Position numbers and translations under genes: made by a program | Part shown: in pieces, positions 10,205-21,205 of the stretch | Layout: each line of letters starts with the position of its first letter | Numbering within the stretch: position 1 is the first letter of the stretch | Source: Gnetum montanum | Taxonomy: Eukaryota > Streptophyta > Gnetopsida > Gnetales > Gnetaceae | DNA: 40,955 nt | NCBI GenBank assembly: GCA_015680685.1 | Contig: MNCI01022492.1 | Coordinates: forward strand, 1-40,955 | Direction of reading: 5' to 3' | The notes under the pieces: generated by a model | Told to the model about the DNA's origin: nothing | The model's input: the letters and a program-made list of their open reading frames with translations, nothing else | Database searches by the model: none

Positions 10205-10997
10205 TGATGAGTGGCGAGGTACCCTTACACTCAACCATATGAATACCAACATTTCATGCATGATCCGGTCGAACTTTGTAGATGAGCTAACTATGGTATC
10301 TAGATAGTTACTCATTGATCGCAGTTTGCTATCTTCCCACTTGGACTAGTATATGCTTTGTCATGTATGATTTAGTCCAGAGTGAGGTGTATGTTATGTT
10401 CCTAAACTAATGCTACTCCTGGAGGCAATGGAAAGTAACTTTAATTAGTCTAAGAGGAAAGGGAGAGAGGGTCTAAGCTAATAAGAGATAGGGGAAGAGA
10501 ATCTAAGCTAGCCTAAGTGTGATGAGCATTTGTTCCTTAATCATTCATACACATCTTAGGCCTCGTGCATGACTACCACTAGGATTAACAAGCGCATGGC
10601 CTAAGTACACTACTAGGATTCTAAGTAGTCACACGTAGATGCTCGTGATTAAGTCATACTCATTCTGCATTTAGTAGCAATAATAATTAAGTAATTAAAC
10701 TAAGTGAATGCTACAATGATGAAGTAATCTCGATCTTTATTTCCAGTCATGTGCATATCCAAGTACATCACACTTGAATAAAGGATGTCGTACAATTACA
10801 ATCATCACATTGCAGGCATGCACTAGGGGAAAGGGTTGAGAAGAACTAGAAATGAAAACTAAGAACTAACTAAGACTGACTAACTTCTGTCTAAAAACTT
10901 GACTCCTCTCGTGCGCCTACATGAGTATTTATAGGCCCACAGAGGAGTCACGATATCGCCTATCTCATATCGCAACCAGATGAATCACGATTCATCA
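10205..10997 (-). repeat. 5' LTR of element A
   Basis: This 793-bp LTR pairs with 2221-3075. The TATA box TATAAATA is at 10933-10926 on the minus strand. It lacks about 60 bp of the GATATC-type U3 repeats present in the other copy. Ends are TGATGAGTGG and GATTCATCA. Confidence 0.88.
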
Positions 10998-11002
10998 ACA
11001 AT

Positions 11003-11339
11003 GATTAGTCTTTGTTATCATGAAAATATTATTGTATTGCTTTGATTAAGAATTTATCAAAATTAAATAATGTAATTTATATTTACCTCTTTCTTAGTGA
11101 AGGCTACATGGTTATCATTTTCACTCTATTGTATCATTAATTTTTTGTTCAAATGATGTTTTTGCATTCTTGGAGTTGATACATTCACTTTCTATCATAT
11201 ATAAAAACATGATTAGATTAATATAAAGAGGAAATAGGAAAATAAGTTTTTGACATTTTCATATCAACTGGAAAAAATGCTAAAAACTTTCAAATATTGG
11301 TATTACAAATTACCTTATGTACTAGAGCTAGTTCTTAAT
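11003..11339. other. AT-rich flank without a recognisable gene
   Basis: This is target DNA flanking element A on the right. I see no frame, repeat or motif worth calling. Confidence 0.4.
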
Positions 11340-11785
11340 GTTTGATTTCTATTAGCTTAGATAATGTTGGTTGTTGTATTTAAGAAACAAAAAACCTTAG
11401 TGTATATACAAATTAATTATACAAATGTTCAATATGGAATACCTTGAATACCTTTTTAGTAGGTGTTGTGTGCTATACAACTTCTATATTTGTAGTATCT
11501 TTTTGTATAGCTTATGTATTTCCAGTAATATTTTGCAAAATATCATTTAATGATTGAAATTTGGATTTTGATGCTTTATATCCATCTTCTAAAAATTACT
11601 ATTTGTCATTTTAGATAATGTTCATTCTTGTTTTTTTAAGTTATTGTATATACATATTAATTATATATATTTTCAAAATGGAATACGAAATACCTTGAAT
11701 ACCTTTTTAGCAGGTATTGTGTGGTGTACAACTTCTATATTTATAGTGTCTTTTTATATAGGTTCTATATTTCCAATCTTTGCCC
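11340..11785. repeat. Tandem repeat of about 251-bp period, two copies (second one shorter)
   Basis: ACCTTGAATACCTTTTTAG at 11441 returns at 11692. Both are followed by (A/C)AGGT.TTGTGTG and TACAACTTCTATATTT.TAG.(A/G)TCTTTTT. Upstream, TAGATAATGTT..TTGT and GTATATACA.ATTAATTATA also repeat. Copies diverge by point changes and small indels, so the duplication is not recent. No coding content is visible. Confidence 0.7.
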
Positions 11786-12163
11786 TCTAGCTAGCTGACA
11801 TGGATCACTTGGTAACCTAGTAATGAACACTTGGTTACCCAGCAGCATTAGCGTAAGTTCAAAATGTGTATAGTATGGTGGGAATGGATGTTCAATGTTA
11901 AGGTTAAACTAGATTTATTCTTCACACTTATCTTAGATGATTTAGATTTTTAATTTTTTAATGGTTTAATAATATTTTAGACATAGGTGCTTTAACATCA
12001 ACATCATATGCTTTAGTCATCCTTAATCATACAACTTCACCCACAATCAATCAACTAGCTATTTAGGTACCCACACTAGTCTAGTCCATGGAATTTGACT
12101 AGGCTGAATGTAAACACTTCCGATCTATATGGTTAGGCACATGGTCTACTCTACTGCTCATCA
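11786..12163 (+). repeat. LTR H, U5-side part of a plus-strand Athila/Tat-like LTR
   Basis: It carries the family U5 landmarks: CACTTGGTTACCCAGCAGC, GTGTATAGTATGGTGGGAATG, ACATCAACATCATATGC, and the terminus ATATGGTTAGGCAC...GCTCATCA, with a PBS directly behind. It aligns over its whole length with LTR I (39950-40362). The U3 and R parts are missing on the left. Confidence 0.7.
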
Positions 12164-12164
12164 T

Positions 12165-12183
12165 TGGCACTATTGCTGAGGAC
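12165..12183 (+). other. Primer-binding site of element H (decayed, tRNA-Asp type)
   Basis: TGGCACTATTGCTGAGGAC lies one base after the LTR end. Against the tRNA-Asp complement it differs at five sites, all transitions. Confidence 0.65.
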
Positions 12184-12300
12184 TAGTGCTAGTGATTTAA
12201 ATAACTATAATCATATATGGATTGGTGTTAGAGCCCTAATGATTTATTATATAAAAAAATATTATTTTATTCTAATCAAACACACTTAAGTAATTAAAAG

Positions 12301-12690
12301 ATGTTTTCTTCTCATAGTGTTAATTTTTCACTTGTTGACGATTCCACATGGAGATGCAATAGGAGAGTAAACAATCAGGATGATTTGCCCCAATAAATTA
12401 AAGTGGTCTACTTACATTCAAATCCCTTATTATATGAATTTCTCTTTTATCCTCCACCAATATGATCATTTGCGATGAAGGAACATGTAAGGAAATATTG
12501 TGTTACTACATGATCAATCAATTCCATCAATGCTCATGATAGCAATAATGAAAGTTAGATTAGAAGTGATGACTAGTGACTCCAAAGTGGTTGACACAAT
12601 GTTTAGGTCTCACCAACCTATGAAAGCCTAACTATGAAAGGATTGTTTCATGGAAGTGCATCATGAAGTCACAAAGGTTAAGGAGGTTAC
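12301..12690 (+). pseudogene. gag: 5' end of gag, element H (heavily decayed)
   Basis: An ATG with TCTTCTCA right behind (ATGTTTTCTTCTCATAG) lies about 115 bp after the PBS, matching the gag starts of B (27972) and I (40500). Similarity to I continues over CAGGATGATTTG..CC, TTTATCCTCCA, ATTGTGTTAC and GTTTAGGTCTCACCAACCTA to about 12685, then stops abruptly. The frame is broken by stops almost from the start. The rest of the element has been lost. Confidence 0.55.
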
Positions 12691-14640
12691 CTATCATAAC
12701 CTAGAAATTTGTGTAAATTTAATTATTTAATTTAATGTATATGATTAATTATTTAATGCTATCAGATGTGTTTCAATAGATTAAATCATTGTTATTATTG
12801 TTATTGTTGTTGCTAATTTCCTACATAAGTGAATCCAATATGCTCATTATGATATTTTGTTAAAATTTTGTATCGTTTATTTTACTACTATTGACACCTA
12901 GTTGTAAATCTTCTAAATATTTTATGATTAAATGTTGAAATCCAATCACCCTAGAAAGTTTTTATTTTTATCAGTTATTATGCCTTTACATGTATTTGGC
13001 TATGCATATTTTATTTTTTATGTATATTCAAATATGAATATTTAATCTTTATTATGCACATTTATTTTTTAATATGCATATGTAATTATATAATACTCTC
13101 TTCATAGAGCAATTTTGAACCCTCACTCTACCCAAATCGTATCCCTTGATACCTTTTATCATTCAATTAGGAATTAAATTTTATTTTTAATTATAATAAA
13201 ATATTTCATAAATTATCTTTGTTAAAGACATAGCTTAGGATGATGTCCTACCAAAAATCTAACCTTAGCAATGTGTTTGGGACATTCAAAAACATTAGTT
13301 TTAACTCTTAGTTTATTAGAATTGGAGTTATAGTTTTTGAGGTATCACATCTTCTAGTTTGCTTAAAATACCATAAAGTTTTAGAATTTGAATTGGGTGA
13401 CTATGATAAGTGAATCCTAAATGAGATTTTAGCATACAATTAGGCAAAGCAATTGATAAGAACTTCCTAGGTTCAAACAAAATTTGACTTGGAGTCTCAG
13501 TGTACATGTTACAAGTGTTTGAGTGCAAAGGGTAATAGTGAAAAGAAAAAAATGAGAAATAGATTTATTAAAAGAAAAATGAAAAAGAATTAATTTAAAA
13601 ATAAAGGTTAAAAATCAACATTGGTTGTAAAAACCCCGTGCACATGTAAAAAGGGAAAAGGAAAAAGCAAAGTATATAAGTTATATAATATATATATATA
13701 TAATATTTTTTTATAGCCTTGGATTTTTTGCACTTTCTTCTTCATTTTGAAGCTGATTTTAGCATGTTATTTTTATAAATAGGTTGTGGCCTTAAATACA
13801 TCTCATCATAATTTGTAGAAGGGTTTCGGGTATGACAAGTAAAACAAAAAAAAATTAATATTGTTAGGTAGAAAAGGAAGACGTTAAGAAGATTCTAGAT
13901 GCTCTACCAACACAAGTAAGAAAGATTGGTTTAGTTTCCTTTTCATGTGATTACCCTATTTTGTTATGGAATTATAATAAGAAAGATCATTTTATATTTA
14001 TTTTTATGTGGTTATCCTATATTGTTATGGATTTTCTATTTTTCCTCTCTACTTTTTGATCTTTTGATGTTCTTTTACAATTTTGATTATTATGCCAAAG
14101 TTATGCTAAATTTTTTTCATCATTTTGGGTTTGTTGTTATGAGAAATAATATTTTAATCCTATACAAACCTCTTTTCTATCTTTGGATGAAATTCTGGAA
14201 TTGTGGAAACATTGTCCAACCTACTTTTTGGATATTTTATGATAAGCTTATGATATAAACATGATTTTGAAAGAATTTTGTGGAATTTGGGCTTTTGTGG
14301 ATTTTTTGCTATTTTGGAAATATTTTGAATTTTTAGAATAAAATAATAATTTTATGGGACTGATTTTGTTCAATTGGTGGTGAGAGTTGTGAATCTTTTA
14401 GATGCCCCTCTTTGCATGTAGCAGTGGAGTGTTCTTTAGTGGGACCTACTCCATGGGAACAAGGGTTTTTGGATCGATTTCCTACCCTAGATTTTGATTT
14501 GTAAGTTCATGTGAGGCCATGGATTAAGTTGAGACCATAGTACTGAGTAGTTGAATGTAGTGGAGTTGCAATGAGGCATACTTAAGACCTATCCTTCTGA
14601 TGATACATGTACCTCAGTTATTGAGGATGTTAGTAGTGAG
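12691..14640. other. AT-rich stretch without a recognisable gene
   Basis: Only a (TA)n run at about 13683-13703 and short A/T-rich tracts stand out. The plus-strand 103-residue frame at 13947-14258 is almost all Phe/Leu/Ile/Tyr and looks like chance in T-rich DNA. No LTR end, PBS or transposase motif was found. Confidence 0.45.
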
Positions 14641-15056
14641 GTTATGATCAAGACTCGACCATGAGTGACTTGTTTAGGGTCACAAGGATAATCAAATGCT
14701 ACACTATTTCAAATAAATTACAAGATTTCAGCTACACTATTGACCAAATGATATCAAATACATTGTAGGTTCTCACATATTTATAGGTAAATATAGGCAT
14801 TGCGTTAACGGGAATGTGTTAATGCATCAGGTTGCATTGACAAAACTAAGTTATAGAAAATGTGATATAACATCTACAATATAGTAGATGTGATATAGCA
14901 TTTATGATGTAGCAACCAACAGAGACGCATTGACATGGATGCTACAACATAGATGCAACATAGCATTTATGGTATCTTAGCCGACTAATACACTTGACAA
15001 AATGATGCTTCATCATGTCCCAACAACACAACTACTTGACATATTAGGTCTCATCA
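14641..15056 (-). repeat. 3' LTR of element D, U3-side part
   Basis: It ends GTCTCATCA at 15056 followed by a polypurine-tract complement. It contains a TATA region on the minus strand (ACCTATAAATATG, about 14788-14776) and upstream repeats of GATATAGCAT/ATGATGTAGC type between 14870 and 14960. The U5-side half is not recognisable further left, so the left edge is approximate. Confidence 0.55.
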
Positions 15057-16654
15057 TACCCCCACGATTGACTCACCCTTAAGTTATATATAAATGGATG
15101 AAGTTCCATTATAAAAATTATGGGGTAACCGAGACTAGATTGGCTACCATTACAAAATTGAAGTGCTGCATTACAAAATTTATTCGAGTGGATGTATTAC
15201 AAATTGTAAAAAGACTGGACATAAATTAAACTCTATAAGATTGTAGAGGTCTTCAAAAATCCATTAAAGATGAATCTTCTTGTTGTGACTAGTGGTGGCA
15301 AACTTTTCAACCTTGACTGTTATGTTGGTGTTTCTCTTTTTATGTAGAATGTTTTTGAAGGATGGAATAAAATTTCTCCTCATGATCTCATGGGTCCAAC
15401 ATTCATGTAATGTTCAAGCTTTGATTCTTATATGTGCTCCCATTTTGTTCATGGAAATATCCTCCTTTATCCTCCTCTTGGCCTCTTTTCTTTATTGTGT
15501 AAAAGGCCTTTAACCTTAGGTATTTTGTTTGGAGTCATTTGAAATCACTAAAGGATTAATATTAGTTTTGATGATTTTATCTTAATGATTAAACCTTCCT
15601 GAATCCTAAGCTCAAAAATAAAAAAAAAAATTAGTATTTAAGCTTGAGGTAATGTCATAATGATGTTTCCCAAGGCTCTAAGGTAACTAAAATCATCAAG
15701 TTGTTCAATTCATTTTGATTATTGTTACTAATAGCTACCATAATTTTTGAAAATGGGTTGTTAGAAAAAATTTCAAAAATTACATCCTTAATCCCCATGA
15801 TGAATGAGCTTAACTTCGGAAGCTCATAATTTTTTAAACAACTAAAATGAAAGGTTCAGTTCATAAGATGACCATGAAATATTGAATTTTAAGGATATTT
15901 CAATATAAAAGTAGTAACGATAAATCAAAATTGATGAGAAGTAGTATAAAAATGATGCATAAAGTTTGAGAAGTTTTCCATGATGTCCTCAAAGATGTGA
16001 TGCTTTAGTTCAAAGCCATGATCAACAAAAGTCATGCAAGTGGATCCTCCCCAAAGCAGGCTTCTACCATAATGCCCTTGGATAACCACTTTTATAGATG
16101 TCCATGGGCACCTTAGAAGTTAAATGTATACCATGCCTTTATTCCAAACAACACACAACCACCTTGGTTAGGATCTTGTACTATACTATACAAAACCATT
16201 ATGCTCATAATTGCATACATTATTGAGGTGAATAATGGAATGAGAAGGGATTTTAGAGATTAGACATGAGGTACTTGACCATGTTTGCAATAAGTTCTCG
16301 TGTCAATTGTGATTAAAATGACCATCATACCTATCCATCAAAGCCTCAGATCAAGATCATATCATTAACAATTGCCTCACATTGATGTACTCCTTCTTGC
16401 CTACCATCATGAATCCATAACAACCATAGAGAATGAGAATCACTCCAAAAAGAAAAGAAAAGATATGAAGGAAGGAAGGAAGGGCCTTAGTTAGAGGGGT
16501 CCCTTTAGACATGGGTAACATGTCTTTCTAGTCCCATAACTAGTGCTTATAGCCCATTATTATGTCTAAGAGATTTCTTTGAATTTCTGTTGTTTATTTT
16601 TTGGTTTTCTTGTGTGTTTGCTTTTGTTTTTTCTTCTTCTTCTTTCTTTCTTTT
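15057..16654 (-). other. Internal part of element D: polypurine tract, 3' noncoding sequence and the post-pol block, ORF2 mostly deleted
   Basis: The minus-strand tract (GTGGGGGTA) is at about 15057-15072, with ACAAAATT-rich 3' sequence to about 15290. Sequence at 15640-15830 resembles the region just before ORF2 in C (20860-20960), with a shared CCCCATGAT.A..GAGCTTA. So the coiled-coil ORF2 was lost or shrunk to about 300 bp between. The two conserved noncoding segments follow at 16029-16093 and 16482-16588. The copy is cut at 16660 by the LTR of element C, which lies in the same orientation. A (GAAG)n run lies at 16466-16483. Confidence 0.5.
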
Positions 16655-16659
16655 CATGG

Positions 16660-17538
16660 TGATGAGTGGTCAGGTACCCTTATGCCCAACCATACGAATC
16701 ACAAGCATTTATACGTGATCCAGTTGAATTTCGCAGGCTTTATAGTTTTTAGTTCACTAGTCTTCTAGGTAGTGAACCTTGACCTAGAATCATTCGTTGT
16801 CTTTCCAATTACACTTGTGAAGCACATGGTATGGTTAAGTGTACCTTAGGCATATGATTTTTATAGTTTCATGTTTAAATAGAGATAAAGTAATTGGATT
16901 AACTAATTTAATTTAACTAATTTACTAGTATCTAAGTAGTCCTAACATAAGCATCTAGTTCAACTTTTCACACATGTCCTAAACCCATGTATCCACTGCT
17001 GGGTTACCAAGTGCTATGCTCCTAGGCATACCAAGTAATAACGCTGCTAGGATTACCAAGAGAATATGTGTTACGCTTGAAGCGGTTGTACTTATGTGTT
17101 TAATCTATCTAGCTTATCCTGCATAATTACTTCATTAGCTTAATTACTAACAAACATTTAATAAATAATTAAAAACATTAAATGCGTAAATGAAATATTT
17201 AATCTATCCAAAATGTTACAAGGTTTATTAGAAAGCTCGTCTTTATTTCCACACACACTATCATGCTTAGGTACAACAATGCTCGAATAAAGATACGTAT
17301 ACTCAATGACTCCTACTGTGGGCACTCAGGAGAAATATTCTAACTCTCAAATGAACAAATAGCAAGAGGTTCACTACTACTAAAATCTCATTGCCATAAA
17401 TGCGGCTGGTAGATGCGTATTTATAGGCAAAAATTAGACATTGCATCGATGAGGCCTCATCGATGCATGGTACAATGCATCGATGGGGCCTCATTCACGA
17501 GGCCTTGTTAACGCAGCCAACAAAACTGTGACTCATCA
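16660..17538 (-). repeat. 3' LTR of element C
   Basis: An 879-bp LTR starting TGATGAGTGG and ending GACTCATCA. On the minus strand U3 has GAGGCCTCATCGATGCA-type repeats (about 17515-17440), then CCTATAAATACGC (TATA at 17425-17418), R with AATAAAGACGAGC (about 17247) and U5 ending GGGTACC..ACCACTCATCA. Piece F (25747-26475) is a plus-strand copy of the same LTR subfamily lacking U3. Confidence 0.82.
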
Positions 17539-17830
17539 TATCCCAATGACTAAATGAAAACTTGTCCTCAATTTCTTTTACAAAATTGGGAAGGTATGGG
17601 ATTATTGACTAACCTTTCACAAACAAAATAGACTGACTTAACAAAATTAGAGTGCCTAAGTGTATGAATCAACAGATTACAAAAATGGTGGTGTTCATAA
17701 CACAAAATTGAACACCATGACATGACTCTTTAAAATTGAATAGCATGTTCCTTGATGGCATGAATTTTGGTGAAGAGGATCAAATAGTCCCAGGTGGTGG
17801 TCGCTCCTAAGGTTTTAAGGGACCTTTATT
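17539..17830 (-). other. Polypurine tract and 3' noncoding part of element C
   Basis: The minus strand reads TTTCATTTAGTCATTGGGATA directly before the LTR, a decayed version of the family tract. Then come ACAAAATT-rich sequence (17600-17720) and CCAGGTGGTGGTCGCTCC near 17790, shared with element A near 3295. Confidence 0.6.
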
Positions 17831-20630
17831 GGCTTCATGCACGTGTGGTAGTCAAGGCGACTATGGTTGTCCTACTACTACTGCAACTTCTAGCAGGAGG
17901 TGGAAAGCATCCAGTAGTGCTTTCATTTTCTCCTCCTTACTTCTAGGATCATGCATTATCTATGCAAATTCACCAATGTGGGTTAGAATGGGCACATCTC
18001 AGGGACATGGGATTGCTAGAAACAGCTCCTTTACATTGATAAACTAGGTAGTGAATTATTTGCATTTAATGTAGAATGCTCTAAATGCATCCTTTAACTC
18101 CTAGTAATCGTTTATCCTTTTGGGTAGGTTCTCAACAATTGATCATCAATTTGTGAATCGTGCTTTGACAACTCCGAGTTTAGCATTTGCAGTCTCAAGC
18201 TTCTACTTGGTGTCTTTATGGTATTTGAACTTTGCCTCATATACCAAATACAAGCTAGCCACTTGTTTTTCTAACTCTAACCATGATTGTTTGATAGTTA
18301 GCAAAGCTAGGTTTGTGTAGCAAAGATTGGCCAACTCCATGTACTCTGTCATTTCTTCTATCTACAACTCCTTTAGGTAGATCTCCTCTTTGTTGTAGGC
18401 ATCAATCCCATTAATGATGTGTTGCCAAACTTCTTTTTCTTGTTAGAGTTGTTAGAGAGCTTCATTTATTTTTACCTTTGTCATTTGGATGTGCTTCTCA
18501 TTTACTTCCTTTTGCAAGCCAACCTGGTCTCCATAGTCATTTTAAACTTTTTCAAACTTCAAAGCTTCATTTTTCTAAGTGGAAATCTCAATAGTAAACT
18601 TCTAACGCAAGGAATGAACTTCTTCCATTAATAGATTTTGATTTTCTATGGCCAATTTCCTTAATTCCATATTCACCCTAGCTAGTTGCTCTTGTTAATG
18701 ATGAATGAATTCTTGCATTTTTTCTTTTTGGGCATCAACATTGCGTAGGCGATGACTTTCTATGATCAGTGCCTTGTTCTCCTAGTGCATCTAAGCTAAT
18801 TCCTTCTAAACTAAATATGTCTTCACCTCTATTACAGATTGGTTGAAGATGGCCATCACTGCTTCCTCCTCAACCTTCCTGAGTCATTCTTGAAGTTGTT
18901 GGAAAGCTTATTCTTTAGTTATTATCAAGCTGAGGAGTGTAGGATCAATAAGACAAGTACATAAATCAACAACCTTCATGGTCAAGCATTGATTTTGTGC
19001 TTGAGTCATCTCAAGTTGCCCCTCCAAGATGATGCATTTGCCCCTTGCTTCCAACAGCTCTGACTAGGTTGTGGTGATGTTATTCAAAAAAGCAAAGATA
19101 TCTAGAATTGGTTGCCTGGTCCTCACCAGTCGATCCAACAACTCTTCATGCTAGGCTACATTCAGTTTTCTACTAACTATGCCTATGGACATTTGCACAT
19201 CTTGAAGTGTAGATATGTCTAGTATAGATAGCATAGGTGCCTTGAGTGCTTCAGTTACATGGTTAGGAACTACCTCAGTTGTAGTCTCTTGCCCTTGGTG
19301 CTACATTACTAAGGCAATGACCCCTTCACCTTCCATCAAACACATTGAGAAGGAGGTGGCATTCCTAAAGATTTCTAAAAATAAATAGTGTTGTGATAAT
19401 GACACTATTACCTCTCGATCATTAGGATTAGACATTCTAGGCACCTGCATTTGTTGGGTTGAGAATATTGGTCCATCCATTTCCATCTAGCTGATTGTTT
19501 AAGCCACCTCATTTAATGTGATTGATCACTGGTCAATACATAGATGGGTCTACACTACTCATCCGTGCATGCTATTCTTTCTCATGCAAGAGTTGCTATC
19601 AGATTTCATGTAAGCACTCAATGGCTATGTGAGCCTCTAGTGTTGTTTCTTAAGTAGGCCATGGAGGTGGCAGTTGCTCCTCTTCTTAAGTTATGATAGT
19701 CATCTTTTCTTTCATTATTTCAAACCATAAGGCCAAAGGAGCATGCTTAATTGTGTTACTAGCATAGCATATGATTCTTGCCCTTTTGTAGAATTTCCAA
19801 ATGAGGCATGGAAAGGGCAAGGTTTTTCTTCCACATTTGTTTTCCTTGAAATGCTTCTCAATCTCTAAGAAAATTAGTTGTGGAAGGTTTACAAGAATTC
19901 TCTCGCTTACAATAGCACATGCTTGGGTGGAAAAGGTGGTCACATTGCTAGGCCTCATTGTTGGATTGAGGTGATAAGCTACAATTTAAAATAGATGCAC
20001 TCCATCAGTGTGAGCATGTCGTACTCCTTATGGTCGACCCTGTAACATTGCTGAGTCCACTCCTTTTTGGCCTTAGGATCACTTTTTGTTGATAGCTCTG
20101 CCAACTATGTCCTAATATCAAGCAACCCCAGTGCCTATGCAATAGCCTCAACCAAGTAGAACACCTAAACATCCTTAATTTTAGCTGTGGACCCTAGCCT
20201 TCTATTATTCTAGAAGAGATATGTCTCTCCCATGTACCATTCTCCACTGGATGTGATGATTGGCCACAAGGGAGAGCTTTGCAATTGTGTTTTGACTTCT
20301 ACTAGAGCTTTCTCAAGAAATGGCCTGAAGTTTATTTCTTGGAGAACTAAGCATTGAATCCCTTAGGACTTGATGATGTCAAGGCAAGTTTGAATTAAAG
20401 TGACTTTAAGCCTTGGCACGGGTCCTAGTGCTTTCCCTCGCTATGATTTATGTATTGGCACTTCTTCTTTTAAAACCTATCAAATAGATTCAACTTCAAG
20501 CTCCTCACAAAGAGGTCCCATTACATGGGTTGGCTCTAGTGGTTCTTAGACTTGTTCTTATTAGCCCCTTCCAACTTTGGACCATTTCTTCCTTGTTTGA
20601 GAGGGTTCTCCTTCCTACAGGTGTTTCCAT
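17831..20630 (-). pseudogene. ORF2 of element C: plant-transposon-domain plus coiled-coil protein, decayed
   Basis: Homologue of ORF2 in element A. From ATG at 20630 (preceded by CCAAG) the frame has a basic, Thr/Arg-rich N-terminus. The Transposase_32-like domain follows (about 20350-19690), its core reading LPFPCLIWKFYKRARI near 19820-19770, the equivalent of LPFPCLIRKLCKHAGI in A. Then comes a long Leu/Glu/Lys/Gln-rich part with heptad-like spacing, ending with residues alignable to A (YMELANLCYTNLALL near 18340). Many stops and shifts are present and only short open pieces remain. Plus-strand frames across this interval are antisense by-products. The role is unknown; its position equals the env-like slot of Athila elements. 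Confidence 0.62.
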
Positions 20631-21037
20631 CTTGGTACTATCTATAATTGCAATAAGACCATGGGTTAGCAATTTTTGTGTAACATGAAGTAATTGGGAT
20701 ACCTTTATCTCTTTAGGATAGTTACAATTGGCTAAGTTGTGATTATGACTGATTTAATTACTTCAATCATTATTTTATTTATGTGTTATTGTTAATAAAT
20801 AATCCTATAGGTTGTTAAAAGGGTTAACTCTCGAAAAAATTGATGTTTGTATATTGTTAAAATCATTAACCCTTTAGGGAATTTAGAAAAATTTTCAAAA
20901 ATTTTATTGGAAACCTTAAGGTTTGCAGCCCCCATGATAAAGAGCTTACCTTTAGTAACTATAGGATTAAAGAATGGAGTGATTTGGACAAATGGTTGGG
21001 AAGTTAAGGGCTTTGGAAGGTTTTGGGTTTTTTAAAA
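20631..21037 (-). other. Leader between internal promoter and ORF2 of element C
   Basis: About 410 bp without a supported frame. It includes a segment shared with element D (about 20860-20960). The ORF2 ATG again follows directly on an AG dinucleotide, though the pyrimidine tract is weaker than in A. Confidence 0.4.
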
Positions 21038-21205
21038 TGGCAAAAACTCCCCATGTGTTATGAGGCAAACAATAAAAATTTCAAAGTTTAAGGCAGTATA
21101 TATAGGATTTTTGGGTTATGTCAATGAGGCCTCATCAACAGGGCCTTATCAATGTGGTGGGCTGTGTTGACGAGGCCTTGTCAACGTAGCTATTGACCAC
21201 CATAG
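21038..21205 (-). promoter_or_regulatory. Internal U3-like promoter of element C, upstream of ORF2
   Basis: On the minus strand, GACAAGGCCTCGTCAAC / GATGAGGCCTCATTGAC repeats (about 21185-21120) are followed by TATATATA (21104-21097). About 42 bp further comes CACATGGGGAGTTTTTG (about 21057-21041). The repeats match this element's own LTR U3 repeats (GAGGCCTCATCGATG), not those of A. TATA-to-ORF2 distance is about 467 bp, against about 490 bp in A. Confidence 0.6.

Larger units (their letters stand above)
2221..10997 (-). mobile_element. Element A: Athila/Tat-like LTR retrotransposon with gag and ORF2 but no pol
   Basis: This is a complete minus-strand insertion of 8.8 kb. The LTRs (2221-3075 and 10205-10997) start TGATGAGTGG and end TTCATCA. 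Flanking pentamers are gcaat (2216-2220) and acaat (10998-11002), an imperfect target-site duplication. Minus-strand order is 5' LTR, tRNA-Asp-type PBS (10203-10185), gag (10066-8031), a noncoding block, an internal TATA promoter (about 6660-6560), ORF2 (6074-3405), polypurine tract and 3' LTR. No protease, RT, RNase H or integrase remains: the Pro-rich gag C-terminus joins sequence matching the last codons of pol in elements B and C. By eye the LTRs differ at about one site in six over the first 145 bp, nearly all transitions, so the insertion is old. It would have needed pol supplied in trans. Confidence 0.88.

Noticed and set aside
13947-14258. 103-residue plus-strand frame rich in Phe, Leu, Ile and Tyr
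   Set aside because: Composition follows the T-rich DNA. No domain, no neighbour logic and no homologous copy in the window.
17829-18631. Three plus-strand frames of 66-72 residues
   Set aside because: Antisense to the coiled-coil part of ORF2 in element C.
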